DNA of 64,000 bases from Kitasatospora sp. NBC_01266 (GTDB taxonomy: Bacteria; Actinomycetota; Actinomycetes; Streptomycetales; Streptomycetaceae), in assembly GCF_036242395.1 (NCBI RefSeq), contig NZ_CP108458.1, forward strand, positions 7,378,001-7,442,000. The letters are read 5' to 3'. Both the position numbers and the translations under genes were made by a program. This document shows, in pieces, positions 52,953-61,677 of the stretch (its first letter is position 1; each line of letters starts with the position of its first letter). Under the pieces are notes generated by a model. The model searched no databases. It saw only the letters and a program-made list of their open reading frames with translations, and was not told the origin of the DNA.

Positions 52953-53789
52953 TCAGGCGCCGGTCAGGATGCGCAGCAGCCGGGCGACCTCCGCGGCGAC
53001 GGCGTCGCGGGCGGGGCCGAGGTACTTGCGGGGGTCGGCGACCTCGGGATGTGCGTCGAGGTAGCCGCGGGCGGTCCGGGTGAAGGTCTTGTTGAGGTGG
53101 GTGGAGATGTTGACCTTCGTCATTCCGGCGTTGACGGCCTTGGTGAGGTCGGTGTCGCCGACGCCGGAGGAGCCGTGCAGGACCAGCGGGGTGCGCACGG
53201 CATCGCGCAGCCGGGTGATGAGCGCGAAGTCGAGGACGGCGTCGCGGGTGAGCATGGTGTGCGAGCTGCCCACGGCTACGGCGAGCGCGTCGACGGCGGT
53301 GGCAGCGACGAACTCGCGGGCCTCGTCCGGGTCGGTGCGCACGCCGGGGGCGTGGGCGCCGTCCTTGCCGCCGACCTCGCCGAGTTCGGCTTCGACGAAG
53401 ACACCGTGGTCGTGGCAGAACGCGGTGATCTCCCGGGTCGCGGCGACGTTCTCGGCGTAGGGGAGTTTCGCGGCGTCGAACATGACCGAGGTGAAGCCGA
53501 GTTGGACGGCCTCGCGCACCAGGTCGGCGGATTCGGCGTGGTCGAGGTGGACGGCCACCGGCACCCGCGCCGCCCGGGCGGTCGCGAGCGAGGCGAGCGC
53601 GATGGGTTCCAGGGCGCCGTGGTAGCGGGCGGTGTTCTCGCTGATCTGCAGGATCACCGGGCGACCGGCGGCCTCGGCGCCGGTCACGATGGCGTGCGCG
53701 TGCTCGATCTGCACCACGTTGAACGCGCCGACGCCGACGCTGTGTTCGGCGGCGTGCCGGACGATGTCATGGGTGGGTGTGAGTGGCAT
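52953..53789 (-). CDS. Class II aldolase (tagatose/fructose bisphosphate type)
   Basis: 278 residues, zinc-dependent aldolase of the GatY/KbaY/FbaA family. Zinc and catalytic regions: VAVHLDHAESADLV, VFVEAELGEVGG, VGSSHTML, LVLHGSSGV, KVNISTHLN. It would cleave tagatose 1,6-bisphosphate to dihydroxyacetone phosphate and glyceraldehyde 3-phosphate. It overlaps the PfkB gene by 23 bp and is the last gene of the amino-sugar operon. Confidence 0.9.
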   Translation of the reverse strand: MPLTPTHDIVRHAAEHSVGVGAFNVVQIEHAHAIVTGAEAAGRPVILQISENTARYHGALEPIALASLATARAARVPVAVHLDHAESADLVREAVQLGFTSVMFDAAKLPYAENVAATREITAFCHDHGVFVEAELGEVGGKDGAHAPGVRTDPDEAREFVAATAVDALAVAVGSSHTMLTRDAVLDFALITRLRDAVRTPLVLHGSSGVGDTDLTKAVNAGMTKVNISTHLNKTFTRTARGYLDAHPEVADPRKYLGPARDAVAAEVARLLRILTGA

Positions 53790-54702
53790 GGATGTCCTCC
53801 ACGGGTACGGCGGTACGGAGTCGGCGGTAGGTGTCGGCGTCGAAGTCGCCGGCCACCGGGCAGGGGACGGCGGCGGCGGACAGGGCCACGGCCTCGCGCA
53901 GGATGCCGGGCCAGGGTGTGCCCGCCGCGAGTCCGGCGGCGAGGGCGGCGACGCAGGCGTCGCCCGCGCCGGTCGGGTTGCCGCTCAGCCGCTCGGTCGG
54001 CGTGGCACGCCAACTGCCCTGCTCGGTGAGCGCGTAGAGCCCGTCCGGACCGCAGGAGGCGACCACCGCGCGGGCGCCCAGGGCGCGCAGTGCGGCGGCT
54101 CCGGCCGCGATGTCCTGGTGGCCGGTGACGGCGGCGAGTTCGGCGGCATTGGGCTTGACCACGTCGGGACCGGTGTCGAGCGCGGCCAGCAGGGCGGGGC
54201 CGCTGGTGTCCAGCACGGTCGCCGCGTCCGCCACCGCGGCCAGGGTGATCAGCTGCGCGTACGCGTCGTCCGGCAGCCCCGGGGGGAGACTGCCGGAGAG
54301 CACGACGACCTCGGCGTCACGGACGAGTTGGGCGTAGCGGGCGGTGAAGGCGCGCCACTCGTCGGGCTGGACGGTCGGACCGGCCTGGTTGAAGACGGTG
54401 GCGTCGCCGTCCTCGCGGGAGACGACGGTGACGGTGCGCCGGGAGTCGCCCGCGATGGGCACGAGCTCGTCCGCCAGCCCGACCGCGCGCAGTTCGCCGC
54501 GCAGCGCGGCACCCGTCGGGCCGCCGGCCAGGCCGGTCACCATGGTCGGCTGCCCCAGGGCGGCGAGCACCCGGGCGACGTTGACGCCCTTGCCGCCGGC
54601 GCGTTCGTGCAAGGCGTCGACCCGGTGCGAGGCGCGGGGGACCAGGGCGTCGACGAAGTAGGTGACGTCCAGGGCGGCGTTGAGCGTGACGGTGAGGATC
54701 AC
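53767..54702 (-). CDS. PfkB-family sugar phosphate kinase (tagatose-6-P / fructose-1-P kinase type)
   Basis: 311 residues, LacC/FruK group of the ribokinase superfamily. Signatures: AGGKGVNVARVLAALG near 36-52 and the anion hole/catalytic GNPTGAGDACVAALAAG near 240. With the SIS protein and aldolase the most coherent role is phosphorylating tagatose 6-phosphate. It overlaps the ROK kinase gene by 4 bp. Confidence 0.88.
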   Translation of the reverse strand: MILTVTLNAALDVTYFVDALVPRASHRVDALHERAGGKGVNVARVLAALGQPTMVTGLAGGPTGAALRGELRAVGLADELVPIAGDSRRTVTVVSREDGDATVFNQAGPTVQPDEWRAFTARYAQLVRDAEVVVLSGSLPPGLPDDAYAQLITLAAVADAATVLDTSGPALLAALDTGPDVVKPNAAELAAVTGHQDIAAGAAALRALGARAVVASCGPDGLYALTEQGSWRATPTERLSGNPTGAGDACVAALAAGLAAGTPWPGILREAVALSAAAVPCPVAGDFDADTYRRLRTAVPVEDIHATHTHP

Positions 54703-55655
54703 GGTGCCACCGCCCCGGCGAGCCCGGACCCGACGGCCTGCCAGGCGTACAGCCCGGCGCCCAGGCAGCCGGCCTCGTCGCCCAGCGCCGCGCGGACCAC
54801 CCTCGGCTGCCGCTGGAAGGTGAGCTGCTCGGCCAGCGCGGTCCGCACGGGTGCGAGCAGGAGTTCACCGGCCTCGGCGAGGCCGCCGCCGAGCACGATC
54901 AGCTCGGGTGCGAGCAGGGTGGTGGCGGTGGCGAGCGCGGTGGCCAGGGCCCGGGCCGCGCGCTGCCAGACCGCGTGGGCGTCCGGATCGCCCTGGGCGA
55001 GCAGCACCGCGACCTGGTGGGCGCCCTCGACGGCGCGCCCGGTGCGGGCGCGGTAGGCGGCGGCGACGGCCGGCGCGGCGGCGGCTGTCTCCAGGCACCC
55101 GCGGCTGCCGCACCCGCACGGCGCACCATCGGACTCGACCACTAGATGGCCGAGTTCACCCGCGTAGCCACCGGCCCGCAGCGGGTGGCCGTCGCTGATG
55201 ACGGCGGCGGAGATGCCGGTGCCGATGGCCACGAAGAGGACGTCGCGCGCACCGCGGGCGGCGCCGCGGACCGCTTCGGCGTACCCGCCGGCCCGCACGT
55301 CGTGGCCGAGCGTGACGGGCAGCGCGGTGCGCTGCTCGAGGAGCTCGGCGAGCGGGAGATCACGCCAGCCGATGTTCGCCGAGTAGACGGCGCGGGCCGA
55401 CTCCTCGTCGACGATGCCGGGCACGACCACCCCGGCCCGGCGGACCGCCAGGCCGCGCTCGGCGGCCTGGCGGGCGAGGAGCAGCAGGGTGGCGGCGATC
55501 TCGTCCACCACCGCCTGTGGGCCGGCGCCCCGGGGGGTCGGCCGGCGCACCGTCCGCAGGGCCGTCAGGTCCCGGTCCAGCAGCGCGCCCTTCATACCGG
55601 TGCCGCCGACGTCCAGGGCGATCACACACTCGCCCTCAACGGGCTTTTCAGGCAA
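54699..55655 (-). CDS. ROK-family sugar kinase
   Basis: 318 residues if the TTG at 55655 is used; a GTG at 55625 would start just before the canonical IALDVGGTGMKGAL and has GAGGG upstream. Features: phosphate-1 motif DVGGTG, catalytic LGHDVRAGGY, and the zinc-binding ROK signature CGCGSRGCLETAAA. It probably phosphorylates the incoming amino sugar (GalNAc, GlcNAc or ManNAc type). It overlaps the SIS gene by 8 bp at the longer start. Confidence 0.87.
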   Translation of the reverse strand: MPEKPVEGECVIALDVGGTGMKGALLDRDLTALRTVRRPTPRGAGPQAVVDEIAATLLLLARQAAERGLAVRRAGVVVPGIVDEESARAVYSANIGWRDLPLAELLEQRTALPVTLGHDVRAGGYAEAVRGAARGARDVLFVAIGTGISAAVISDGHPLRAGGYAGELGHLVVESDGAPCGCGSRGCLETAAAAPAVAAAYRARTGRAVEGAHQVAVLLAQGDPDAHAVWQRAARALATALATATTLLAPELIVLGGGLAEAGELLLAPVRTALAEQLTFQRQPRVVRAALGDEAGCLGAGLYAWQAVGSGLAGAVAP

Positions 55656-56595
55656 CGGAGTTCTCCAGGACGACCGAGCGGGTGAGGTTCAGCGGGCGGT
55701 CGGGGTCCAGCCCCTGCGCCTCGGCGATCGCGACCGCCAGGCGCTGGGCCCGGATGAGGTCGGCGAGCGGGTCCAGGTCTTCGGCGGCGTGCTGGGAGCC
55801 GGCCACCAGGGTGCCGCCGACCCGGGCGATGTCGCCGGCCAGGCCGGTGGGCAGCGCGCCGAACATCCAGGTCACCCGGCCGGGCCTGGTGATGCTGATC
55901 GGGCCGTGCCGGTACTCCATGGCGGGGTAGGCCTCGGTCCACGCGCCGGCGGCCTCGCGCATCTTCAGCCCGGCCTCCAGCGCCAGCCCGTAGGTCCAGC
56001 CGCTGCCGAGGAAGGTGAACTGCTCGGCGCCGCGGACCTCTTCGGCCAGCGGCGCGGCGATCGCCCGCTCGGCGTCCTCGGCCGCCCGGGCGAGGGTGCG
56101 CACGCCGGCCGGCAGCGCGTCCTCGGCCTCCAGGTGGGCACGTAGCAGCGCCAGCGCGGTGGTGGCGAAGCGGGTCTGCACCACCGACTCCTCGTCGGCG
56201 AAGTCCAGCACGGCCACGTCGTCGGCCGCCGTCATCACCGGCGTCGCGGGATCGGCGGTGATCGCGCCGGTGCGCACCGTGCCGCGCACCTGGTCGAGCA
56301 GCGCCAGGACCTCGGTGGTGGTGCCGGAGCGGGTGATGGCCAGGATCCGGTCGTAGTCGCGCGGGCCGGGGAACTCCGAGGCGGCGAAGGCGTCGGTCTT
56401 GCCGTGGCCGCCGCTCTCGCGCAGCACCGCGTAGGACTGCGCCATGAACCAGGAGGTGCCGCAGCCGATGACGGCCACGCTCTCACCCCGGCGGGGCAGG
56501 GCGGCGGCGTGCTGGGTGAGCGAGGCGGCGGCCTGGCGCCAGCAGTCGGGCTGGGAGGCGATCTCGACGCTCGTCCGGGAGGGTGTGGTGGGCAT
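55648..56595 (-). CDS. SIS-domain protein, AgaS-like deaminase/isomerase
   Basis: 315 residues with two SIS domains, like GlmS-C/AgaS. Markers: VAVIGCGTSWFMAQSYAVL, AITRSGTTTEVLALL, FLGSGWTYGLALEAGLK and EYRHGPISI. AgaS converts galactosamine 6-phosphate to tagatose 6-phosphate plus ammonia, fitting the kinases and aldolase that follow. ATG 56595 follows GAAGGAG. Confidence 0.85.
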   Translation of the reverse strand: MPTTPSRTSVEIASQPDCWRQAAASLTQHAAALPRRGESVAVIGCGTSWFMAQSYAVLRESGGHGKTDAFAASEFPGPRDYDRILAITRSGTTTEVLALLDQVRGTVRTGAITADPATPVMTAADDVAVLDFADEESVVQTRFATTALALLRAHLEAEDALPAGVRTLARAAEDAERAIAAPLAEEVRGAEQFTFLGSGWTYGLALEAGLKMREAAGAWTEAYPAMEYRHGPISITRPGRVTWMFGALPTGLAGDIARVGGTLVAGSQHAAEDLDPLADLIRAQRLAVAIAEAQGLDPDRPLNLTRSVVLENSVA

Positions 56596-56691
56596 GCGCA
56601 AGCTCCTTCGGAGCAGAGGGGGTTGGGGCGGGAGGTGGGGCGGTTGCTTCACGCAGCGGGTACTTCAGGGAGCGGCTACTTCGCGGAGCGG

Positions 56692-57537
56692 CTACTTCAC
56701 GGAGCCGGCGGTCAGGCCGGAGACCACCTGGCGCTCGATGAACGCGAAGAGCACGACCACCGGCACGATGGCGATGACCGATCCGGCGAAGAGGTAGTTC
56801 CACTGGACCGTGTAGTCGCCGATGAAGCTGTTGATGCCGACGGTGAGCGGCTGGCTGCTCGGAACGGTGGAGAGGGTCAGGCCCATCACGAACTCGTTCC
56901 ACGCCGAGATGAAGGTGAAGATGACGGCGGTGACCACCCCCGGCATGGCCAGTGGCAGGATCACCCGGCGCAGCACGCTGAGCCGCCCGAGCCCGTCGAT
57001 CATGGCGGCCTCCTCCAACTCCACCGGGATCGAGGAGATGTAGGCGGTGAGGATCCAGATCGCGAACGCCAGGTTGAAGGCGGCGTTGCACAGGATCAGC
57101 GTCCAGACCGAGTTGAGCATGCCGAGCTGGAAGAACTCGCGGTACAGGCCGACCAGCAGCGAGGTGGGCTGGAACATCTGGGTGACCAGGACGAGCAGCA
57201 GGAAGTACTTGCGGCCGCGGAACTTGATCCGCGCGGTGTAGTACGCGGCGGGCAGCGCGACCAGCAGGGCCAGCAGCGTGGAGCCGGCGGCCACCAGCAG
57301 GGTCACCTTCAGGTTGTCGCCGAGGGTGGAGTCGCGCCACACGTCGATGAAGTTGGACCAGGCGAAGTGGTGGGGGAGGTAGCCGGGATCGCGCAGTTCG
57401 TCGGCGGGCCGCAGCGCGGTGATCACCATCTCGGCGTACGGCAGCAGGAAGACCATGGCCAGCAGCCAGGCGACGGCGGCGACGACCATCGTACGCGGTC
57501 GCAACCGCGGCTTCACGGAATCCGTCTGACGGTTCAT
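56692..57537 (-). CDS. Carbohydrate ABC permease (MalG-like)
   Basis: 281 residues, six-helix permease of the MalG/CUT1 family; the EAA loop is ELEEAAMIDGLGRLSVLRRV near 185-205. It overlaps the MalF-like gene by one base (TGATG). A 96-bp gap before the SIS gene contains repeated TACTTC(A/G)(G/C)GGAGC-like units at 56660-56705 which may be a small tandem repeat. Confidence 0.93.
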   Translation of the reverse strand: MNRQTDSVKPRLRPRTMVVAAVAWLLAMVFLLPYAEMVITALRPADELRDPGYLPHHFAWSNFIDVWRDSTLGDNLKVTLLVAAGSTLLALLVALPAAYYTARIKFRGRKYFLLLVLVTQMFQPTSLLVGLYREFFQLGMLNSVWTLILCNAAFNLAFAIWILTAYISSIPVELEEAAMIDGLGRLSVLRRVILPLAMPGVVTAVIFTFISAWNEFVMGLTLSTVPSSQPLTVGINSFIGDYTVQWNYLFAGSVIAIVPVVVLFAFIERQVVSGLTAGSVK

Positions 57538-58490
57538 CAGCTCTCGTCCTCCTTCCAGCGGCTGACCTTGAGGAAGACCAGCACCATCACCACGACCAGC
57601 GCGAAGTTGACCACCGACATCGCCGCGGACTCGCCGATGTCGGTGTCCTTCAGCTGGTACATGAACACCGTCGTGGTGGAGGTGGCGTTGCTCGGACCGC
57701 CCTGCGTCATGCCCCAGATGATCGGGAAGGAGTTGAAGACGTTGATCAGGTTGATCACCACACCGACCAGGAAGGCCGGGCGCAGCAGCGGCAGGGTGAT
57801 CTTGCGGTAGGTCTGCCAGGTGGACGCGCCGTCGACCCGCGCGGCCTCGTACACCTCGCCGGGGACGGTCTGCAGTCCGGCCAGCAGGGTGTAGGTGGTG
57901 AAGGGCAGTGAGACGAAGATCGCGACGAACATCATCCACGGCCAGGCCGTGTCGGGGGAGCCGAGCCAGTCCTTGGGGCCGCTGATCAGGCCGAGGTCGG
58001 TCATCGCGGTGTTGAGCACGCCGGCGGTCTGGTTGAGCATCCACTTGAAGCCGATGGCGGTCATCAGCACGGAGGCCGCCCAGGGCGCGATCAGTGCCCA
58101 CCGGGTGAGCCGGCGGCCCGGGAACTCCTGGTTGAACAGCTGCGCCAGGGCCAGCGAGAGCAGCATCGTCAGGCCGACGACGGTGACCGTCCAGATGACG
58201 GTGGAGACCAGGACGTGGCCGAGGTCGGGCTCGGCGAAGAGCTTGCGGTACTTGTCCAGGCCGGCCGAGCCGCGGACGAACCCGCTGCTGCTGATCCGCA
58301 GGAACGAGGTGTGGACCATCTCGTAGACGGGCCAGAGCACGACCAGCACGATCAGCAGGACCGCCGGGGCGATCCAGGGCAGCGGGCCCAGCCGCTCGAG
58401 GCCCGAGCGCCGCGGCTTCGCCTGGGCCGAGCGGGGCGGTTCGCCCCGGCTCGGCCCGGGGGCCTTGGGGGCGGTGGAGGTGAGGGACAC
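57537..58490 (-). CDS. Carbohydrate ABC permease (MalF-like)
   Basis: 317 residues, MalF/CUT1 family. First helix WIAPAVLLIVLVVLWPVY after a basic N-terminus; EAA loop with EVYEAARVDGASTWQTYRKI near 230. Forms the importer with the MalG-like partner and the binding protein; a dedicated ATPase is not encoded here, so a shared MsiK-type ATPase is expected, as is usual in Streptomyces. Confidence 0.93.
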   Translation of the reverse strand: MSLTSTAPKAPGPSRGEPPRSAQAKPRRSGLERLGPLPWIAPAVLLIVLVVLWPVYEMVHTSFLRISSSGFVRGSAGLDKYRKLFAEPDLGHVLVSTVIWTVTVVGLTMLLSLALAQLFNQEFPGRRLTRWALIAPWAASVLMTAIGFKWMLNQTAGVLNTAMTDLGLISGPKDWLGSPDTAWPWMMFVAIFVSLPFTTYTLLAGLQTVPGEVYEAARVDGASTWQTYRKITLPLLRPAFLVGVVINLINVFNSFPIIWGMTQGGPSNATSTTTVFMYQLKDTDIGESAAMSVVNFALVVVMVLVFLKVSRWKEDES

Positions 58491-58596
58491 GGGTGGTGCC
58501 TTCCGTGTGTGTGCGGCAGTGCCTGCCGTACGGCTTTCGACGTGCGGTGCGCGGTGGGTGGGGGGAGCGGCCGTCCCCCCACCGGCGTCCGGGGGC

Positions 58597-59871
58597 CTAG
58601 TTGTCGGAGGCGGCGTCCTGGGCCTTCTTCTGCAGGTCGCCCAGCACCTTGGCCGGGTCGCCGCTGACGGCGGTGCCGATGCTCTGCTTGATCTGGGCGG
58701 AGACGGTGTCCCAGGTGGTGTTGCCCACCGGGTAGAAGGCGGCCTGCGGCAGCAGCGCGAAGAACGGCGTCAGGTCCGGGTGCTTGCCGCTGGAGGTCAT
58801 CGCCTGGAGGGTGTCCTGGGTGACCGGCATCAGGTTGTAGGTCTCGTCGAACTTCAGCGTGTTCTGCTCGGAGTACGCGAAGTCCAGGAACTGCTTGATC
58901 TGGGCCTGGTGGCCGTTCTTCTTGAAGGCCATCATCCAGTCCGCCACGCCCAGGGTGGACTTGAGCGCGCCGTTCTTGCCGGGGATCGGCGCCACGCCGT
59001 AGTCGACCTTGCCGGCGGTCGACATCTGGATCAGCGAGGGGTGGCCGTTGAGCATGGCGGCCTTGCCCGCGGCGAAGTCGGCGAAGGCGGTCTTGCGGTC
59101 GGTGGTGGCGGGGTTGGCGTAAGTCAGGCCCGGGGCGACCAGGTTGCTCTTCAGCCAGCTGAAAGTGTCGATGTTGGCCTGGCTGTTGAGCGTGTACTTG
59201 CCGGAACCGTCGGTGGGGCCACCGCCGTTGCCGAGCTCCCAGATCATGCTCTCGCCCTGTGCCTCCTCGGGGCCGAGCGGCAGCGCGTAGGGGGTGACGC
59301 CGGGCACCTTGGCCTTGATCAGGGCCGCGTCGTTCTTGATGTCGTCCCAGGTCTGCGGCGGGGTGGTGATGCCGGCCTGGGCGAAGATCGTCTTGTTGTA
59401 GAAGAAGGCGCGGGCCGAGGAGACGAACGGGATGCCGTACTGGGTGCCGTCGACCTGGCCGGCCTTGGCGAAGCTGGGGATCAGGTTGCTCGCGGTGGCG
59501 GGGGACAGGACGTCGGAGGTGGGGTAGAGCAGGTTGTCGGCGACCTTGTCGGCGTAGCCGCCGGTCTGCAGGATGTCCGGCATGTTGCCGCTCTGGATCA
59601 TCGTCTTGACCTGCGTGTCGATGTCGTTCCAGTTGATCACCTGGACGTCGACCTTGATCTTCGGGTTGGCGGCCTCGAAGGTCTTGGTGAGGTCGTTCCA
59701 GTAGAGCGAAGAGCTGTTGGACGCCTGGTCGCCGTAGTCGGCCGCGACGAGCTTGAGGGTGACGGTCCCGTCCGCGGAGGCGGACCCGCTGCCGCCACTG
59801 CTGCCGCACGCCGTGAGCGTGAGGGTGCTGATCGCACACGCCGCCGCAAAGCTGAGCACACGCTTGTTCAC
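58597..59871 (-). CDS. Sugar-binding lipoprotein of ABC importer
   Basis: 424 residues from GTG 59871 (AAGGCGG upstream), family 1 extracellular sugar-binding protein. The lipobox is STLTLTACGSS (Cys about 21), which favours this start over 59934. Later landmarks: GIPFVSSARAFFYNKTIF and AAMLNGHPSLIQM. First gene of the amino-sugar operon, divergent from the DeoR regulator. Confidence 0.9.
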   Translation of the reverse strand: MNKRVLSFAAACAISTLTLTACGSSGGSGSASADGTVTLKLVAADYGDQASNSSSLYWNDLTKTFEAANPKIKVDVQVINWNDIDTQVKTMIQSGNMPDILQTGGYADKVADNLLYPTSDVLSPATASNLIPSFAKAGQVDGTQYGIPFVSSARAFFYNKTIFAQAGITTPPQTWDDIKNDAALIKAKVPGVTPYALPLGPEEAQGESMIWELGNGGGPTDGSGKYTLNSQANIDTFSWLKSNLVAPGLTYANPATTDRKTAFADFAAGKAAMLNGHPSLIQMSTAGKVDYGVAPIPGKNGALKSTLGVADWMMAFKKNGHQAQIKQFLDFAYSEQNTLKFDETYNLMPVTQDTLQAMTSSGKHPDLTPFFALLPQAAFYPVGNTTWDTVSAQIKQSIGTAVSGDPAKVLGDLQKKAQDAASDN

Positions 59872-60239
59872 TGCAGTTACCGCCTTCGCACCGTCGGACC
59901 CGCGCCTGTGAGGGTCCACTCCTGGGATGTGCAAGGTCTGACGAGCTCGGGCAGCGTTGCGTCGCCCCGACCATAGGATGCGTGAAGCTGATCAGACCTG
60001 GCAAGTTTTGAGCAGTTCCGAAAAGGATGCTGCCGCGCCGCGAAGTATTCACGAAGGTGGACTCATGGGTCCAGGGGTCGTTACTGGACCGTTGTGATCT
60101 GGCGATGCTCGCTCTTGCTCAGTTGGCGTCAGGTGTGAGCAGTGGCTACGCGGCGCCAGTCCACCCGTAGCGGCCGCTCTGAGCTGTGATGAAGGGTGAT
60201 TCGGGCGGTATCGGGCCGGTCAGCGGCTACACTGCCGCC
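59872..60239. promoter_or_regulatory. Divergent control region with repeated TGGAC half-sites
   Basis: This 368-bp region between the sugar importer and the DeoR gene is less GC-rich than the flanks. It contains the inverted repeat GGTCCAG - 9 nt - CTGGACC (60068-60090) and a further TGGAC at 60058, giving three half-sites in alternating orientation: a candidate DeoR operator. A TACACT at about 60226 lies 8-14 bp before ATG 60240, which would make the deoR-type mRNA leaderless. Confidence 0.55.
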
Positions 60240-60998
60240 ATGCTCAAAGCTGATCGAATTGCGCGCATCCTTGACCACGTCGCCAAGGCGGGCAGTGCCG
60301 ACGTGCACGCACTCACCGAGCTGCTCGGCGTCTCGAGCGCGACGATCCGCCGGGACCTGCAGTCCCTGCACGAGCAGGGGCTGCTGCACCGCACCCGGGG
60401 CGGGGCCGTGACCGGTGCGGTCAACCTGGAACTGCCGTTGCGGCACCGGGCCGGACGGCAGCAGGCGGAGAAGCTGCGGATCGCGCTGGCCGCCGCCCAA
60501 CTGGTCCCGGAGGGCGCCGTGGTGGGCATGACCGGCGGCACCACCGTCACCGAGATCGCCCGGGTGCTGGCCGAGCGCAGCGGGCTCACCATCGTGACCA
60601 ACGCCGTCAACATCGCCGCCGACCTGATCGTCCGCCCCGACAACCGGCTGGTGGTCGTGGGCGGCAACGCCCGAACGGCCAGCTACGAGCTGGTCGGACC
60701 GGCGGCCGAGCGGATGCTGAGCCAGTACCACCTGGACGTCGCCTTCATCGGCGTGGACGGCCTGACCGCGAGCGAGGGCTGCACCACGCACGACGAGATG
60801 GAGGCCCACACCGACCGCGCGTTCCTGCGCAGCAGCGCCCGCTCGGTGGTGGTCGCGGACAGCACCAAGATCGGCCGGGTGACCTTCGCCGGGATCTGCC
60901 CGCTCGCCGAGATCGACGACCTGGTCACCGACGACGCGCTCGCCGCGGAGCAGGAGGACGCCATCGCCAAGCACGGCGTCCGCGTCCTGCGCGCCTGA
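60240..60998 (+). CDS. DeoR-family repressor of the amino-sugar operon
   Basis: 252 residues: N-terminal DeoR helix-turn-helix (RIARILDHVAKAG, VSSATIRRDLQSLHEQGLLHR) and a C-terminal sugar-phosphate sensor domain with GMTGGTTVTEIA, VVGGNARTASYELVG and VADSTKIGR. It probably represses the divergent operon and is released by a sugar phosphate such as tagatose 6-phosphate. ATG 60240 is chosen by alignment; the frame opens at 60186. Confidence 0.92.
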   Translation: MLKADRIARILDHVAKAGSADVHALTELLGVSSATIRRDLQSLHEQGLLHRTRGGAVTGAVNLELPLRHRAGRQQAEKLRIALAAAQLVPEGAVVGMTGGTTVTEIARVLAERSGLTIVTNAVNIAADLIVRPDNRLVVVGGNARTASYELVGPAAERMLSQYHLDVAFIGVDGLTASEGCTTHDEMEAHTDRAFLRSSARSVVVADSTKIGRVTFAGICPLAEIDDLVTDDALAAEQEDAIAKHGVRVLRA

Positions 60999-61035
60999 CG
61001 CGCGGGCTCACCCGTGCCAGCTCACCCGTGCCAGC

Positions 61036-61365
61036 TCAGCCGTACCAGGAGACCTCGGTCGGCCGCGATCGGTGCAGCGGCACCCGCTCGGTCATCTGAA
61101 GCCGCACGTCGTCCTGGAGCAGGACACTGGTCGGCTCGCCCGTGATGCGGCCGGGGAGGCTCACCTGTACCTCGATGGGGCACGGCGGGTCGGTCGGCAG
61201 CACGGTGGTCAGCGACCGCACCTGGGCATGGTGGTCGTGGACGCGGTCGACCGCCACCTCCTTGCCGTCGACCAGCAGGTCGACTTCCCGAGTCCCGCCC
61301 AGGTACACCTCGGCGGTCACGGAGCAGCCGGCGTGTTCGCAGTGGAAGTGGTAGTCGCGGCCCAT
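61036..61365 (-). CDS. Small conserved-looking protein, unknown function
   Basis: 109 residues from ATG 61365. The N-terminus GRDYHFHCEHAGCSVTAEVYLGG has two Cys and three His in 15 residues, which could bind a metal. The rest is beta-rich (VQVSLPGRITGEPTSVLLQDD). Not recognised. Codon bias fits real coding. The alternative long frame to 61647 is unlikely. Confidence 0.5.
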   Translation of the reverse strand: MGRDYHFHCEHAGCSVTAEVYLGGTREVDLLVDGKEVAVDRVHDHHAQVRSLTTVLPTDPPCPIEVQVSLPGRITGEPTSVLLQDDVRLQMTERVPLHRSRPTEVSWYG

Positions 61366-61677
61366 GACCGCCTCCGATCGCGGCGAAGATCCTGCGGTTC
61401 CAGCGTGGCACCCGGTGACGGTGAACGCGAGGACGGGCGGTCGCGGCCCAGCTGGTGGGTGCGGGCGATCCCGACCTCGCTCCCGCGCCAACTCGGCGTG
61501 TTGCGGCAGCATTGCAGGTTGTGCCACCGGGTACCGCGCTGACCTGTGCTGATGCCGCTCTGGTCGAAACCGGTCGCGCTCTGTGCCCGCTGCGGGGCCG
61601 GTGCCTCGGTTACAGTCGGCTGCCGTGCGCGCCTGCTCGGTGCGCACCCGGCCAGGACCCGGACGAGGGAGGAAGCT
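61366..61677. other. 312-bp gap without recognised gene
   Basis: Upstream regions of the divergent 109-aa gene and the luciferase-like oxidoreductase. The only signal I see is the GAGGGAGGA ribosome site before GTG 61678; no promoter elements or repeats stand out. Confidence 0.6.
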
